Shown here: in pieces, positions 15,306 to 15,313 of the stretch
Layout: each line of letters opens with the position of its first letter
Position numbering within the stretch: position 1 is the first letter of the stretch
NCBI GenBank assembly: GCA_017428805.1
Contig: JAFRQC010000016.1
Coordinates: 1-15,313 of the forward strand
Length of the DNA: 15,313 bases
Direction of reading: 5' to 3'
From: Prevotella sp.
Lineage (GTDB): Bacteria; Bacteroidota; Bacteroidia; Bacteroidales; Bacteroidaceae
Notes under the pieces: model-generated
The model's input: only the letters and a program-made list of their open reading frames with translations
Database searches by the model: none
Told to the model about the DNA's origin: nothing
Program-made: the position numbers and the translations under genes

Positions 15306-15313
15306 TTATCAGG

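Larger units (their letters stand above)
14754..15313. other. 560-base AT-rich non-coding region with several structured repeats
   Basis: No open frame longer than about 30 codons in this stretch looks like a protein. Its base composition is much richer in A+T than the genes to its left. It holds the lipoprotein promoter, a 19-bp direct repeat (14952 and 15129), an array of 22-base units with interleaved inverted repeats (15002-15093), the third TGTCAT repeat (15192-15220) and a long palindrome (15260-15305). The stretch from 14830 to 14940 shows nothing I can interpret. The next gene to the right is outside the window. Confidence 0.75.

Overview
The window looks like chromosomal DNA from a Bacteroidota bacterium, most likely a Prevotella/Segatella-type organism. 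The evidence is a fused LpxC-FabZ enzyme, the long (about 390-residue) PurM form, a TAnnTTTG promoter element before lpxD, a signal-peptidase-II lipoprotein with an acidic stretch just after its cysteine, and 7- and 8-base repeats at gene junctions of a kind I associate with this group. The genus is inferred from the general look of the proteins; no search was run.

Bases 1 to 13407 form one long co-directional block on the + strand, with gaps of 55 bases or less and two overlaps. The order is the 3' end of aroE (shikimate pathway), a PurM-type AIR synthetase, prfA (release factor 1), pyrF (UMP synthesis), an HD-domain phosphohydrolase, lpxD, lpxC-fabZ, lpxA, miaA (tRNA modification), a class A penicillin-binding protein and a PIF1/RecD-like helicase. 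The lpxD/lpxC-fabZ/lpxA trio supplies the first acylation and deacetylation steps of lipid A synthesis plus the fatty-acid dehydratase FabZ. With the following PBP it makes a cell-envelope sub-block that appears to have its own promoter at the end of the HD gene. A perfect 9-bp hairpin at 13409-13438 closes the block.

A convergent lipoprotein gene (13461-14753, - strand) follows. It carries a DFDFND motif and is probably a surface protein of unknown function. The last 560 bases hold no convincing gene but are rich in structure: a promoter for the lipoprotein gene, a 19-bp direct repeat, a 22-bp-period array whose two stems interleave like a pseudoknot, a copy of an interspersed TGTCAT repeat and a 46-bp AT-rich palindrome.

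The housekeeping genes are ordinary. The unusual layer is repetitive DNA: (i) a GC-rich, inverted-repeat element sits in frame inside the helicase gene and adds about 36 residues; (ii) a TGTCAT-based repeat of 26-29 bp occurs three times, once inside the PBP membrane-segment codons and once directly before the helicase start; (iii) a GGAGTCA heptamer array lies in frame inside miaA; (iv) other short-period arrays lie before purM and pyrF. I see no CRISPR array, tRNA, rRNA, transposase or defence system.
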